From: Sulfitobacter sp. OXR-159
GTDB taxonomy: Bacteria; Pseudomonadota; Alphaproteobacteria; Rhodobacterales; Rhodobacteraceae
Reading direction: 5' to 3'
DNA: 64,000 bases
NCBI RefSeq assembly: GCF_034377145.1
Contig: NZ_CP139707.1
Coordinates: forward strand, 753,001-817,000
Of the stretch, positions 27,183 to 36,155 are shown in pieces. Numbering within the stretch: the stretch's first letter is position 1; each line of letters begins with the position of its first letter. Made by a program: the position numbers and the translations under genes. The notes beneath the pieces are model-generated. The model saw only the letters and a program-made list of their open reading frames with translations, ran no database searches and was not told where the DNA came from.

Positions 27183-27289
27183 GGGGGCGGTCCCGGTATT
27201 GGTCGGGTCGTCCCGAGTGGCTGCCCAAATGGGGGAGGTCGTCCTCGCTTGGGCTTAATATGGCGATTGGCCCGCAGGGTGCAAGAGGG

Positions 27290-28234
27290 TCAGCGCCCCG
27301 CCTTGGGGTGGGCATTGTTATAGACTTCCATCAGCCGCGCGGTATCCACGGCAGTATAGGCCTGCGTGGTCGACAGCGACGCATGGCCCAGCAGTTCCTG
27401 AATCGCGCGCAGATCACCGCCCGCGTCGAGCAGATGCGTGGCAAAGCTGTGGCGCATGGCATGGGGGGTGGCCGTCGCCGGAAGGCCCAGTTGCATCCGC
27501 GCATCGGCCATCACCTGCGCCACGGCCCGCGCGCCCAAAACGCCGCCGCGAATGGCACGAAACAGCGGGGACTGCGGCTCTTGCGGGTAGGGGCAGAGGG
27601 CGAGGTAATCTTCGACGGCAGCACGGGCGGCGGGCAAGACCGGTACAACCCGTTCCTTACCGCCTTTGCCGATGATGCGCAGACTATTTGGCAGGGGCGC
27701 ATCGCCACCTTTAAGGGCGAGCGCCTCGGAAATCCGCAAGCCGCAGCCCCACAGCATCGTCAGCACAGCCACATCGCGCGCCGCGACCCATGGGGCGCGT
27801 GCTTGGGTTTCGACGCAGTCGATCAGCGCGCGGGCGGCGTCTTCGGCCAGCGGGCGGGGGAGTTTTTTCTGAAACTTGGGCGACCGGGCAAGCAGAACGG
27901 CGGTGGGCTCGAACCCCTCTCGCTCGGCCAGCCAGCGATAAAAGGCTTTCACCGCCGAAAGCTTGCGCGCCACGGAGCGAGAGCCGACACCGCCGCTGCG
28001 CGTGCTGGCCATCCAAGCGCGCATGTCGCTGATGGTGATTTTCGCCAGCGCGCCAAGGCCTTGGGTGTCGCCCTTATGCAGGGTCATGAAGGTTAAGAAC
28101 TCGGTCACATCGCCCCGATAGGCGATGATCGTATTCTCCGCTGCGTCCTTCAAGGCGCTCTGATGCGCCAGCCACGTTTGCAGCGCGTCCCGCGCGGCGG
28201 GGCTGATCAGTAGCGGATTTGCCTTCTCGCTCAA
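27290..28234 (-). CDS. xerC: tyrosine recombinase XerC
   Basis: A 314-residue tyrosine recombinase that with XerD resolves chromosome dimers at dif. The N-terminal SAM-like domain is about 10-105 (ENTIIAYRGDVTEFL). The catalytic residues are Arg in WGCGLRISEAL, Lys in GKGGKERVVP, HAMRH (H-x-x-R), LGHAS, and the nucleophile Tyr in TTQAYTAVD. Length and the adjacent DUF484 gene, overlapping by 4 nt, match the usual chromosomal xerC setting rather than an integrase. No phage or integron feature is present. Confidence 0.94.
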   Translation of the reverse strand: MSEKANPLLISPAARDALQTWLAHQSALKDAAENTIIAYRGDVTEFLTFMTLHKGDTQGLGALAKITISDMRAWMASTRSGGVGSRSVARKLSAVKAFYRWLAEREGFEPTAVLLARSPKFQKKLPRPLAEDAARALIDCVETQARAPWVAARDVAVLTMLWGCGLRISEALALKGGDAPLPNSLRIIGKGGKERVVPVLPAARAAVEDYLALCPYPQEPQSPLFRAIRGGVLGARAVAQVMADARMQLGLPATATPHAMRHSFATHLLDAGGDLRAIQELLGHASLSTTQAYTAVDTARLMEVYNNAHPKAGR

Positions 28235-28938
28235 GACAGCCAGCGGCGCATGGTGCGTTCCAACACGCCGGTAAAGAAGGTGAGCAGATCGGTGCCTTGC
28301 TGCGGGCCAAACATATGCGGGTCTTCGGCCCCCATGACCAGAAGGCCGGGCAGGCGGCCTGTGCCGAAATCGAGTTTTAGGCAGGCCTCAGAACGGATCC
28401 AGCCCGCCTTGGTGCCATACAGCGCCTCAGAACCGTCTTGAAGTGCGCGCAGGGTCACCTGACGCACCATGCCGCCGCGCCCTTGAGACAGATAGTCGTC
28501 GATAAAGCCCGGCTCGGCCACGGTCAGCACATCGCCCAAACGCTGCACTGCCGGATCATTGTCGTTCTGGGTCGATTCCAGCACCAGTTTTACCGCGTCG
28601 ACGCGCAGAATGTCGGCAACTTCGCCACCCAGATTGCGCAGAAAGGTCTCAAACTCCACCGGGTCCAGCATTTGCAGGATCGCGCGGTGGATCTGGTTGG
28701 TCCCGGCGAGGTTTTCATAGGCCGCGGCGATGACGCTGCGGTGGGTGTCTTCCAACCGATCAAGCCGGGTTTCCAAACGCTCCATCGCGATGCCGCGCAG
28801 GTCGACGATGTTGCCGCCCATGGCCTTCTCATTCGCTGCAATCAACGCCTGCATCACATCGCTGTCGTCAAGGATGACATCGGGCGCGGAGATGATCGCC
28901 TCGCGCAGGGCGTCGTCGATTTTGGGGCTGCTGCTCAT
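28231..28938 (-). CDS. DUF484 family protein
   Basis: A 235-residue DUF484 protein with an N-terminal helical segment, a coiled coil (about 45-95, MERLETRLDRLEDTHRSV) and a GAF-like C-terminal domain ending in GPQQGTDLLTFFTGVLERTMRRWL. Its stop overlaps the xerC start. The DUF484-xerC pair is conserved in many proteobacteria. The function is unknown. The ATG at 28938 follows AAGAGA; an in-frame start 20 codons upstream lacks family similarity. Confidence 0.88.
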   Translation of the reverse strand: MSSSPKIDDALREAIISAPDVILDDSDVMQALIAANEKAMGGNIVDLRGIAMERLETRLDRLEDTHRSVIAAAYENLAGTNQIHRAILQMLDPVEFETFLRNLGGEVADILRVDAVKLVLESTQNDNDPAVQRLGDVLTVAEPGFIDDYLSQGRGGMVRQVTLRALQDGSEALYGTKAGWIRSEACLKLDFGTGRLPGLLVMGAEDPHMFGPQQGTDLLTFFTGVLERTMRRWLS

Positions 28939-28977
28939 GGGCGTCTCTTTTTGATTTGCGGTGTCATAGCATGGTGG

Positions 28978-29019
28978 GGCGTCAAGATCTGCCCCCAATT
29001 GGTCACGGGTCTTGACGCC
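28978..29019. promoter_or_regulatory. 10-bp inverted repeat upstream of DUF484-xerC
   Basis: GGCGTCAAGA (28978-28987) and TCTTGACGCC (29010-29019) are perfect inverted copies, 22 nt apart. They lie 40 nt upstream of the DUF484 start, in the 269-nt divergent space before the nitrilase-family gene. This could be an operator or a 5' leader hairpin. The rest of that space shows nothing I can name. Confidence 0.4.
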
Positions 29020-29207
29020 TGCGGTCTTTGTTGCCGCCTTGCGTCAGGCCGGGATGTAGAACGAAGCCCACGGGAACAAAAGCGGCGCGGGTGTGTTGGC
29101 CCCGGTCGACGCGCGGATTTCAGCCGCAAGGCACGCGCGCCTGATCGAAGCCTGCTGCATACCCCCGGATGCGGCGAAATGGCCCTTGCCGGGAGAGGAA
29201 ATCTTAC

Positions 29208-30128
29208 ATGGAACATGTCTCTGTCGATCTTTGGGCCGCCAACCTTCAGGTCACGCCGGATTCGCTGCAAAGCTGGCTTGCCAGTGTGGAACTGCGTCTG
29301 CAACAAGCCGCCGCGCGCGAGGCGCAGCTTTTGGTGATGCCTGAGTTTTGCTGCGCACAATGGCTGAGCTTTGCCCCGGCGGACCTGCCCGCAGAGCAGC
29401 AACTGGGCTGGCTCGCGCAGACCGCCGCGCTGGCGCTCGACCCGATGCGCCGCATGGTGGAGCAGACAGGCGTCGCCCTGCTGCCCGGCACATTTCCTGT
29501 GGCCTTTCCATCGGTCGACGCGCCCGAGGGGTATCTCAATCAGGCGTGGTTCCTGACGCCGGATGGTGGGATGCAAGTTCAAAACAAACTGAGCCTGACG
29601 CCGCTTGAGGCAAATGGCGCCAGCGGCGTGACCATCGCGGGCACCGGGATCAACCTGTTCGACTGGAACGGGCTGCGCTGTGTCATCGCGATCTGTCTGG
29701 ATGCGGAATATACCGCGCTTTGGTCGAAACTGGGCGAGCTGGACCTTGATCTGGTGATCATCCCCGCCAAGACCGACATGATCACCGGCTACAACCGCGT
29801 GTTTAGCTGTGCACGGGCGCGGGCGATCGAATTGCAAACCGCCGTGTGCTGTGTCGGCGCGGTCGGCGCGCCGTTGACCCCCTGGCAAGAGGATACCGGC
29901 GTGGGCGGGGCGAGCGTCTATCTGCCCTGCGATGTGTCGGTGGCCTTGGACGGGATGCACGCGGCCTTGCCGCCCCAGACGGCGGCGCAGGGCATGGATC
30001 TGGTGTTGCAGGCTCCGGCGATTCCCGTGGGGCAGTGCCGTCGCATCCGCGCAGGCGCGGCCGAGGCCGAGGTGCGCCCCGGCCTGTGGTCGGGCGATCA
30101 CCTGACCGTCGAAGGCAACGCCGCATAG
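29208..30128 (+). CDS. carbon-nitrogen hydrolase (nitrilase superfamily)
   Basis: A 306-residue nitrilase-fold hydrolase. The catalytic triad is E46 (LVMPEFCC), K127 (VQNKLSLTP) and C163 (AICLDAEY). It cleaves non-peptide C-N bonds, but the branch (amidase, N-carbamoyl hydrolase or beta-ureidopropionase-like) cannot be fixed. The start at 29208 has GAGAGG upstream and gives a normal family N-terminus. It is flanked by divergent DUF484 and convergent transaldolase genes with a good terminator, so it is probably transcribed alone. Confidence 0.88.
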   Translation: MEHVSVDLWAANLQVTPDSLQSWLASVELRLQQAAAREAQLLVMPEFCCAQWLSFAPADLPAEQQLGWLAQTAALALDPMRRMVEQTGVALLPGTFPVAFPSVDAPEGYLNQAWFLTPDGGMQVQNKLSLTPLEANGASGVTIAGTGINLFDWNGLRCVIAICLDAEYTALWSKLGELDLDLVIIPAKTDMITGYNRVFSCARARAIELQTAVCCVGAVGAPLTPWQEDTGVGGASVYLPCDVSVALDGMHAALPPQTAAQGMDLVLQAPAIPVGQCRRIRAGAAEAEVRPGLWSGDHLTVEGNAA

Positions 30129-30137
30129 GGCAAAGAA

Positions 30138-30168
30138 AAACCCCCTCCGCCAAGGGCGGAAGGGGTTT
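30138..30168. terminator. bidirectional terminator between the hydrolase and transaldolase genes
   Basis: AAACCCC (30138-30144) pairs with GGGGTTT (30162-30168). An inner TCCGC/GCGGA stem continues after one mismatch. A-run and T-run flanks make it useful for both convergent genes. Confidence 0.8.
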
Positions 30169-30191
30169 GATGTCTTGGCGCGAAGGCCGGA

Positions 30192-30845
30192 TCAGAGGAT
30201 GTTCTGACCGGTCTTTTTCCAATCGGCCATGAACTGCTCCAGACCTTTGTCGGTCAGCGGATGCGCGGCGAGTTTCTTGATCACTTCTGGCGGCGCGGTC
30301 ATCACGTCGGCACCGATGCGCGCGGCTTCCAGCACGTGGTTCGGGCTGCGGATGGAGGCGGCGAGGATCTGTGTCTCAAACCCATAATTGTCATAGACGG
30401 TGCGGATGTCTTGGATCAGCTCCATGCCATCAAGGTTGATGTCGTCCAGACGCCCGATAAAGGGCGAGATGAATGTCGCACCCGCCTTGGCCGCGATCAA
30501 CGCTTGGTTCGCCGAGAAGCAGAGCGTGACGTTCACCATACGGCCTTCGCCGGACAGCACTTTACAGGCTTTCAGCCCGTCCCATGTCAGCGGCAGTTTG
30601 ATGGTGATGTTGTCGGCGATCTCGGCCAGTTTGCGGCCTTCGGCGATCATCGCGTCGGCTTCCAGCGCCACCACTTCGGCAGAGACGGGGCCGTCGACGA
30701 GGTCACAAATCTCTTTGGTGACCTCAAGGATGTTGCGGCCTGATTTCAGGATCAGGGAGGGGTTAGTTGTCACGCCGTCGACCATGCCAAGGTCATTGAG
30801 TTCGGCAATGGCGTCGATCTCGGCGGTATCTACGAAGAATTTCAT
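30192..30845 (-). CDS. fsa: small transaldolase / fructose-6-phosphate aldolase
   Basis: A 217-residue class I aldolase of the short transaldolase (TalC/FSA) family. The Schiff-base Lys is K83 in ITIKLPLTW. Other landmarks are [20 protein letters not shown] and [13 protein letters not shown]. Proteins of this length act either as transaldolase in the pentose phosphate pathway or as fructose-6-phosphate aldolase; sequence alone does not separate them. It is divergent from priA, the common order in Rhodobacterales. Confidence 0.9.
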   Translation of the reverse strand: MKFFVDTAEIDAIAELNDLGMVDGVTTNPSLILKSGRNILEVTKEICDLVDGPVSAEVVALEADAMIAEGRKLAEIADNITIKLPLTWDGLKACKVLSGEGRMVNVTLCFSANQALIAAKAGATFISPFIGRLDDINLDGMELIQDIRTVYDNYGFETQILAASIRSPNHVLEAARIGADVMTAPPEVIKKLAAHPLTDKGLEQFMADWKKTGQNIL

Positions 30846-30967
30846 GGGCTTTCCTTCCGGGTTGGAATGTGATCGCTAACAGGTCAATTGCTTGCCTTGG
30901 CTTTACCGCATGATCTGCGATGCTTAAAGCCTCAATTCCCCCAAGTGACACGGAGCATGCGGCAGAC

Positions 30968-33157
30968 ATGGCTGAATTCTACCATCATGGCGAGTTGCTG
31001 TCGGTGATGACCACCCAGCCTTTGGGCCGCGCGCTGGACTATCGCGCGCCCGAAGGTGGCTGCCATGCGGGGGCGTTTGTCGAGGTGCCATTGGGCCCGC
31101 GCAAGGTGATGGGCGTGGTCTGGGGGCCGGGGGCCGGGGACTATGACATCAACAAGGTGCGCCATGTGATCCGCGTGCTGGACGCCCCGCCGATGCGCGA
31201 TGAGATGCGCGAGTTTTTGCTGCGGTCCGCCGCCTATACGCTGACCCCGCTGCCCGCGATGCTGCGGCTGGCCACGCGTGCGCCGGGCTTGGGCGATCCG
31301 CCGTCGATGCGCAAGATCTACCGCGCGGGCGACGGCGTGCCGACCCGCATGACCGACGCGCGCCAGCGGGTTATGGCGGTGCTGGAAGAATATAGCGATC
31401 TGGCCTTCACGCTGAAGGAGTTGTCGGAGATGGCCGGGGTCACCTCTTCGGTGGTCAAAGGTTTGGTCGATCAAGGTGCCGTGCGCGAAGAGGAAAGCCC
31501 CCGCGATCTGCCGTTTCGGCGGCTGAATCCATCGTTGCCCGGCAAGGCACTGACCGAGGATCAGGCGACAGCGGCGGCGGTTTTGCGCGAAGGGATCAAG
31601 GCAGAGACCTATGGCACGACCCTGCTGCGCGGGGTCACCGGATCGGGCAAGACTGAGGTCTATCTCGAAGCCGTCGCCGCCGCCGTGCAATCCGGGCGGC
31701 AGGCGCTGGTGCTCCTGCCGGAAATCGCGCTGACCGAACAGTTTCTCGACCGGGTCGAGGAGCGCTTTGGCGCGAAGCCTGCCGAATGGCATTCCGGTGT
31801 CACCATGACCGAACGCCGCCGCATCTGGCGCATGGTGGGCGAGGGCAACGCGCAACTGGTGATCGGTGCGCGCTCGGCGCTGTTCCTGCCGTTCCAGAAC
31901 CTCGGGCTGATCGTCGTGGATGAAGAGCATGACACGTCTTACAAACAAGAGGATGGGGTGCTTTATAACGCCCGCGACATGGCGGTGCTGCGCGCGTCAA
32001 TCTGCGGGGCGCAGGTGGTGCTGGCCAGTGCGACGCCCAGTCTTGAGACTTGGGCCAATGCAGAGGCGGGCAAGTATCGGCGGCTGGAACTGACCTCGCG
32101 CTTTGGTCCGGCGGTGATGCCGAAGATGGGCGCGATTGACATGCGGCAGGCGGGTTTGCCGGGGGATAAATGGATCTCGGGCGAGATGAAGCGCGAGGTC
32201 GATGCGCGGCTGGAGCGCGGCGAACAGGCGATGCTGTTCATCAACCGTCGCGGCTATGCGCCGATCACGCTCTGCCGCGCCTGTGGCGAACAGATCGGTT
32301 GCGATCAATGCGATGCGCGGATGGTGGAACATCGGTTTCTGAAACGCCTCGTTTGTCACCAGTGCGGCGAGACCAAGCCCATGCCCGAGGTTTGCCCCTC
32401 TTGCGAGGTCGAAGGCAAGCTCGCCCCCATCGGCCCCGGCGTAGAGCGGCTGGGAGAGGAAGCGGCTGCGCTCTGGCCCGACGCGCGGATCGCGACCCTG
32501 AGTTCGGACATGTACGGCTCGGCGCGGGCGCTGAAGGCCGAGATCGCGGGCATCGCCGAAGGGGCGGCGGACATCATCATCGGCACGCAGCTGGTCGCCA
32601 AGGGGCACAACTTTCCCAAGCTGACGCTGGTGGGGGTGATTGATGCTGATCTCGGACTCACCGGGTCGGACCTGCGGGCAGCGGAGCGGACGTTTCAACT
32701 GATGCGGCAGGTGGCGGGCCGGGCAGGGCGGGCCGAAGCGCCGGGGGCGGCCTTGTTGCAGACCTATCAGCCCGAGCATCCGGTGATCCGGGCGATCTTG
32801 GCGGGCGAGGAGGAGAAGTTCTGGGCCGCCGAGGCGGGCGAGCGACGGCAGGCCGGGGTGCCGCCTTACGGCCGTATGGCAGGGATCATCCTCAGCGGCA
32901 GCGATGCGGCAGCGGTGTTTGATTTGGGCAACCATCTGGCGCGGCATGACGGGCCGTTGCGGGCGGTGGGGGCGCAGGTCTTTGGCCCCGCGCCCGCGCC
33001 GATCGCCCGGGTGCGCGGGCGGCATCGGGTGCGGTTGTTGGTCAAGGCGGATAAGGGCGTGGCGCTGCAGGAGGCGCTGAGCAAGTGGGTTGGTGCGCTG
33101 CGGCTGAAGGGGGATTTGCGGTTGGCCGTGGATATCGATCCGCAGAGTTTTTATTGA
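30968..33157 (+). CDS. priA: primosomal replication restart helicase PriA
   Basis: A 729-residue 3'-5' helicase that reloads the replisome at stalled forks. The N-terminal DNA-binding part (about 1-105) precedes GVTGSGKTEVYLEAV (Walker A, about residue 222) and VVDEEHDTSYKQED (Walker B). Eight cysteines in the CRACGEQIGC, CDQC and CHQCGE...CPSC region form the zinc-binding insertion. QVAGRAGRAEAPG is motif VI. The ATG at 30968 is preferred over one 16 codons upstream because GGAG precedes it and it fits the family N-terminus. Confidence 0.94.
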   Translation: MAEFYHHGELLSVMTTQPLGRALDYRAPEGGCHAGAFVEVPLGPRKVMGVVWGPGAGDYDINKVRHVIRVLDAPPMRDEMREFLLRSAAYTLTPLPAMLRLATRAPGLGDPPSMRKIYRAGDGVPTRMTDARQRVMAVLEEYSDLAFTLKELSEMAGVTSSVVKGLVDQGAVREEESPRDLPFRRLNPSLPGKALTEDQATAAAVLREGIKAETYGTTLLRGVTGSGKTEVYLEAVAAAVQSGRQALVLLPEIALTEQFLDRVEERFGAKPAEWHSGVTMTERRRIWRMVGEGNAQLVIGARSALFLPFQNLGLIVVDEEHDTSYKQEDGVLYNARDMAVLRASICGAQVVLASATPSLETWANAEAGKYRRLELTSRFGPAVMPKMGAIDMRQAGLPGDKWISGEMKREVDARLERGEQAMLFINRRGYAPITLCRACGEQIGCDQCDARMVEHRFLKRLVCHQCGETKPMPEVCPSCEVEGKLAPIGPGVERLGEEAAALWPDARIATLSSDMYGSARALKAEIAGIAEGAADIIIGTQLVAKGHNFPKLTLVGVIDADLGLTGSDLRAAERTFQLMRQVAGRAGRAEAPGAALLQTYQPEHPVIRAILAGEEEKFWAAEAGERRQAGVPPYGRMAGIILSGSDAAAVFDLGNHLARHDGPLRAVGAQVFGPAPAPIARVRGRHRVRLLVKADKGVALQEALSKWVGALRLKGDLRLAVDIDPQSFY

Positions 33158-33285
33158 GGCTCAAAGGCGGTGGGTTGGAAACGAGGGCCAGCGCCTGCCC
33201 GCGGGTCGGCGATCCAACCGTTTGTCGCTGCCACTTTATGGCTCGACATGATGTGCTTTGGCAATGTCCCACCCAGCCTCACCAA

Positions 33286-33313
33286 ATCGCCTACCCGGGG
33301 GGGGGCAGGCGAT
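33286..33313. other. hairpin with a nine-G tract in the priA-MFS spacer
   Basis: ATCGCCT (33286-33292) and AGGCGAT (33307-33313) form a 7-bp inverted repeat enclosing CCC and a run of nine G (33297-33305). It lies in the 258-nt gap before the MFS gene. It may be a terminator for priA, or a slippage-prone tract; nothing else is evident in the gap. Confidence 0.35.
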
Positions 33314-33415
33314 GGCCCGGCGCCTGCGGCTTGATTCCGAGCTGGGGGAAGAAAGACGCGTTAGAGCCCCGCCTTTTCTCTCGCCATTCCCAAAACCCCG
33401 GCGTAATAAATTCCC

Positions 33416-34648
33416 ATGACCCGCTATATCACCCTCGAAGAGGCCAAGCGCCTGCCGTTCTGGCGCCGCCCCGTGGCTCTGCTGTTCCTCATGGCGCTGG
33501 CCATGCCCATCGCGTTCAACACGTGGTCGGCGCTGCTGAATAACTTCGTCATCGAGGTGGCAGACTTCGACGGGTCCGACATTGGCCTGCTGCACACGGT
33601 GCGCGAAATTCCCGGCTTTTTGGCCATCGGGGTTATCGCGATTCTGCTGTTTGTGCGCGAACAGGTGCTGGGGCTGGTGTCGCTGGTCCTGCTCGGCGCA
33701 GCCACCGCGATTACCGCATATTTCCCCTCCATGGGCGGCATCCTGACGATCACCATGCTCAGCTCGATCGGCTTTCATTACTACGAGACGGTGAATCAAT
33801 CGCTGCAACTTCAATGGCTTAAGATCGAAGACGCGCCGCGCATGATCGGCTGGCTTATGGCGGCTGGATCGCTGGCGACGCTGGTGGCCTATCTGGCGAT
33901 CATGGCGCTGTGGGAAACGCTGAACCTCAGCTACAGCATCGTTTACATGATCGGCGGCGGCGTCACCGTTGCCGTGGCCATCATCGCCATGCTGGCCTAT
34001 CCACAGTTCGAAGCGCCCACGGTGCAGAACAAAAAGATGATCCTGCGCAAGCGCTACTGGCTCTATTACGCGCTGCAATTCATGTCAGGCGCGCGGCGGC
34101 AGATTTTCGTGGTCTTCGCGGGCTTTATGATGGTCGAACGCTTCGGTTTTGAAGTGCATGAGATCACCATGCTCTATCTCATCAACCTTGTCGCCAATAT
34201 GATCTTTGCCCCGCTGATGGGCCGCGCGGTGGGTCATTTCGGCGAGCGCCGGACGCTGACCGTTGAATATGTCGGGCTGATCATCGTCTTCCTTGCTTAC
34301 GGCGGCGTCTATTACCTTGGCTGGGGTGTGGTGATTGCGGCAACGCTTTATGTGCTGGATCACATGTTCTTTGCCCTCGCATTGGCGCTGAAGACCTATT
34401 TTCAAAAGATCGCAGACCCCGCAGATATCGCACCAACGGCGGCGGTGGCCTTTACCATCAACCACATCGCGGCGGTGTTCCTGCCAGTCGGGCTCGGCCT
34501 GCTTTGGCTCGTCTCGCCTGCGGCGGTGTTCTTCCTTGCCGCAGGGATGGCGGCAGTGTCGCTGATGCTGTCACTGTTGATCCCGCGCCACCCGGCACCG
34601 GGGCATGAGACGATCTTTCAAACTGCTGTGCCGCAGGCCGCCGAATAG
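33416..34648 (+). CDS. MFS transporter (410 aa)
   Basis: A 410-residue major facilitator superfamily protein with about 12 membrane helices. The start MTRYITLEEAKRLPFWRRP gives a short cytoplasmic tail, then FLMALAMPIAFNTWSALLNN as helix 1. The inter-half loop is near FEAPTVQNKKMILRKRYW (about residue 200). Loop 8-9 shows GRAVGHFGERRTLTVEY, the MFS motif A-like element. The substrate is unknown. No obvious operon partner; the gene stands between priA and prmA on the same strand. Confidence 0.85.
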   Translation: MTRYITLEEAKRLPFWRRPVALLFLMALAMPIAFNTWSALLNNFVIEVADFDGSDIGLLHTVREIPGFLAIGVIAILLFVREQVLGLVSLVLLGAATAITAYFPSMGGILTITMLSSIGFHYYETVNQSLQLQWLKIEDAPRMIGWLMAAGSLATLVAYLAIMALWETLNLSYSIVYMIGGGVTVAVAIIAMLAYPQFEAPTVQNKKMILRKRYWLYYALQFMSGARRQIFVVFAGFMMVERFGFEVHEITMLYLINLVANMIFAPLMGRAVGHFGERRTLTVEYVGLIIVFLAYGGVYYLGWGVVIAATLYVLDHMFFALALALKTYFQKIADPADIAPTAAVAFTINHIAAVFLPVGLGLLWLVSPAAVFFLAAGMAAVSLMLSLLIPRHPAPGHETIFQTAVPQAAE

Positions 34649-34730
34649 GCCGCGAAACCCAGCATGGCTTGACCCGACACGCGCGCGGCCCTAGGCGAAG
34701 CACAACCGCACCGCAGCAAAGGACCGCGCC

Positions 34731-35603
34731 ATGCCCACTTTTACCGCCCTCACTACCCTCACGGGCCGCGACCCCGCCTATGCGTTGGGCGAAGCGATGG
34801 AGCGGCTAATCCCCGAGCCCACCGGCGTTGGCGTGTTTGAGGTCGAAGACGGCTCGGGCCTGTGGGAAGTCGGCGGTTATTTCGAAGAAGCACCCGATAC
34901 GGCCGCGCTGGCGGTGCTGGCCAAGGCGATGGGCGCGAAGGATTTCACCGTCTCTGAACTGCCCGAAACCGACTGGGTCGCCCATGTGCGCCGCGAGCTG
35001 GCCCCCGTCGAGGCGGGCCGCTTTTTCGTCTACGGCAGCCATGATGCTGACAAGGTGCCCGAAGGCTGCGAGCCGCTGCTGATCGAAGCCGCCATGGCCT
35101 TTGGCACCGGGCACCACGGCACGACATTGGGCTGCCTGCGCGCGCTGGACCGTCTGGCTGGCGAGGGGTTCCATGGCAAGAAGGTTGTCGACATCGGCTG
35201 CGGCACTGCCGTGCTGGCCATGGCCGCCGCGCGCATCTGGCCCGAGCCGGTATTGGCCAGTGACATCGATGAGGTCGCGGTCGAAGTGGCGCAGGCCAAT
35301 GTCGATGCGAACAATCTGTCGGGCCGCGTGACCTGTGTCGAGGCCGCAGGCTTTGATCATCCTCAATTGGCCGAAGCTGCTCCCTTTGATCTGGTCTTTG
35401 CCAATATCCTCAAAGGGCCGCTGGTCGCCTTGGCCCCGGATTTGGCCGGGGCGCTGCAACCGGCGGGCTATGCGATTCTCTCGGGCCTTCTGAACGAGCA
35501 GGCCGATGAGGTGATCGAGGTTTATGCACGATCTGGCATCAATCTGATGCACCGTGAGAGCATTGGTGACTGGACGACACTAACGTTGCAAAATAACGCA
35601 TAA
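34731..35603 (+). CDS. prmA: ribosomal protein L11 methyltransferase
   Basis: A 290-residue SAM-dependent methyltransferase that trimethylates ribosomal protein L11. The N-terminal substrate domain (about 1-100) contains ETDWVAHVRRELAPVEAGRF, then EAAMAFGTGHHGTTLGCLRAL, the SAM motif VVDIGCGTAVLAMAA, and the NILKGPLVAL motif IV (NxxK in place of NPPY). The conserved order and length leave little doubt. It starts 82 nt after the MFS gene. A stem-loop follows the stop. Confidence 0.93.
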   Translation: MPTFTALTTLTGRDPAYALGEAMERLIPEPTGVGVFEVEDGSGLWEVGGYFEEAPDTAALAVLAKAMGAKDFTVSELPETDWVAHVRRELAPVEAGRFFVYGSHDADKVPEGCEPLLIEAAMAFGTGHHGTTLGCLRALDRLAGEGFHGKKVVDIGCGTAVLAMAAARIWPEPVLASDIDEVAVEVAQANVDANNLSGRVTCVEAAGFDHPQLAEAAPFDLVFANILKGPLVALAPDLAGALQPAGYAILSGLLNEQADEVIEVYARSGINLMHRESIGDWTTLTLQNNA

Positions 35604-35642
35604 TTTACGCCTCATTTTCGTTGCATTTGACCCTTTTGCCGC

Positions 35643-35682
35643 TTTGTTGCCACAATTTGCCTTTATTCAAATTGGCAGCAAA
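35643..35682. other. strong intergenic hairpin after prmA
   Basis: TTTGTTGCC (35643-35651) pairs with GGCAGCAAA (35674-35682) with one G-U pair. After a 2-nt bulge, AATTTG (35654-35659) pairs with CAAATT (35668-35673). The loop is 8 nt. No U-run follows on the plus strand. It may end prmA transcription or act in the leader of the next gene. Confidence 0.5.
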
Positions 35683-35713
35683 CGGTGGGGGCCGGATTGC
35701 TACGGAGGCTGTG

Positions 35714-36058
35714 ATGGCTGAAGGACACGCTCAATTCGCGAAACGGATCGAACTTCTGGGGCGCAAGCATCGGAAGATGGAACGGGGATATGTCACCCGC
35801 GTCGGGCGCGACGGGTTGATCTCCGTCTTGCCGAAACGTGCCCGTCGGGGTTTCCCGATGATGGGGTTTTTCCTGATCGTTCTGGTATTTTTCGGCTTCA
35901 AAGCCTTCACACTCGCCGCGATCGGCCCGGTGACCTATAACGAACGCCTGTCGCGGCTGGCCAATGGTTCAAACCTAGAGCAGATCGGCGCCAAAATGAT
36001 GGCCATCGACCCGCTGACCAAGACAGTAGCCGGGCTGACCGGCCCGATCATGCGGTGA
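35714..36058 (+). CDS. small single-pass membrane protein, unknown function
   Basis: A 114-residue protein with a basic N-terminal half (KRIELLGRKHRKMERGYVTRVG) and one membrane helix (about 55-75, MMGFFLIVLVFFGFKAFTLA), then a short outside tail. The start at 35714 has GGAGG at good spacing; a longer in-frame reading upstream lacks a ribosome site. I do not recognise the family; such proteins recur next to prmA in Rhodobacterales (from memory, unchecked). The Lys/Arg-rich segment on the cytoplasmic side suggests contact with nucleic acid or lipid head groups. Confidence 0.75.
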   Translation: MAEGHAQFAKRIELLGRKHRKMERGYVTRVGRDGLISVLPKRARRGFPMMGFFLIVLVFFGFKAFTLAAIGPVTYNERLSRLANGSNLEQIGAKMMAIDPLTKTVAGLTGPIMR

Positions 36059-36083
36059 TCTTAAGTCACTGATTCTTGACATA

Positions 36084-36120
36084 AAAAAGCCGCAGCGGAT
36101 GCCTTCCGCTGCGGCTTTTT
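36084..36120. terminator. strong bidirectional terminator
   Basis: A perfect 16-bp stem (36084-36099 with 36105-36120) has a 5-nt loop, with an A-run on the left and a T-run on the right. It lies between the small membrane protein gene (rightward) and the DUF1127 gene (leftward). Confidence 0.93.
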
Positions 36121-36155
36121 GTTCGGGTAGGTTTCGATACGGGCAGGGCGCAGGC

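Noticed and set aside
27290..28234. Integron or phage integrase for the tyrosine recombinase
   Set aside because: Length, DUF484 partner and absence of att or phage genes fit chromosomal xerC.
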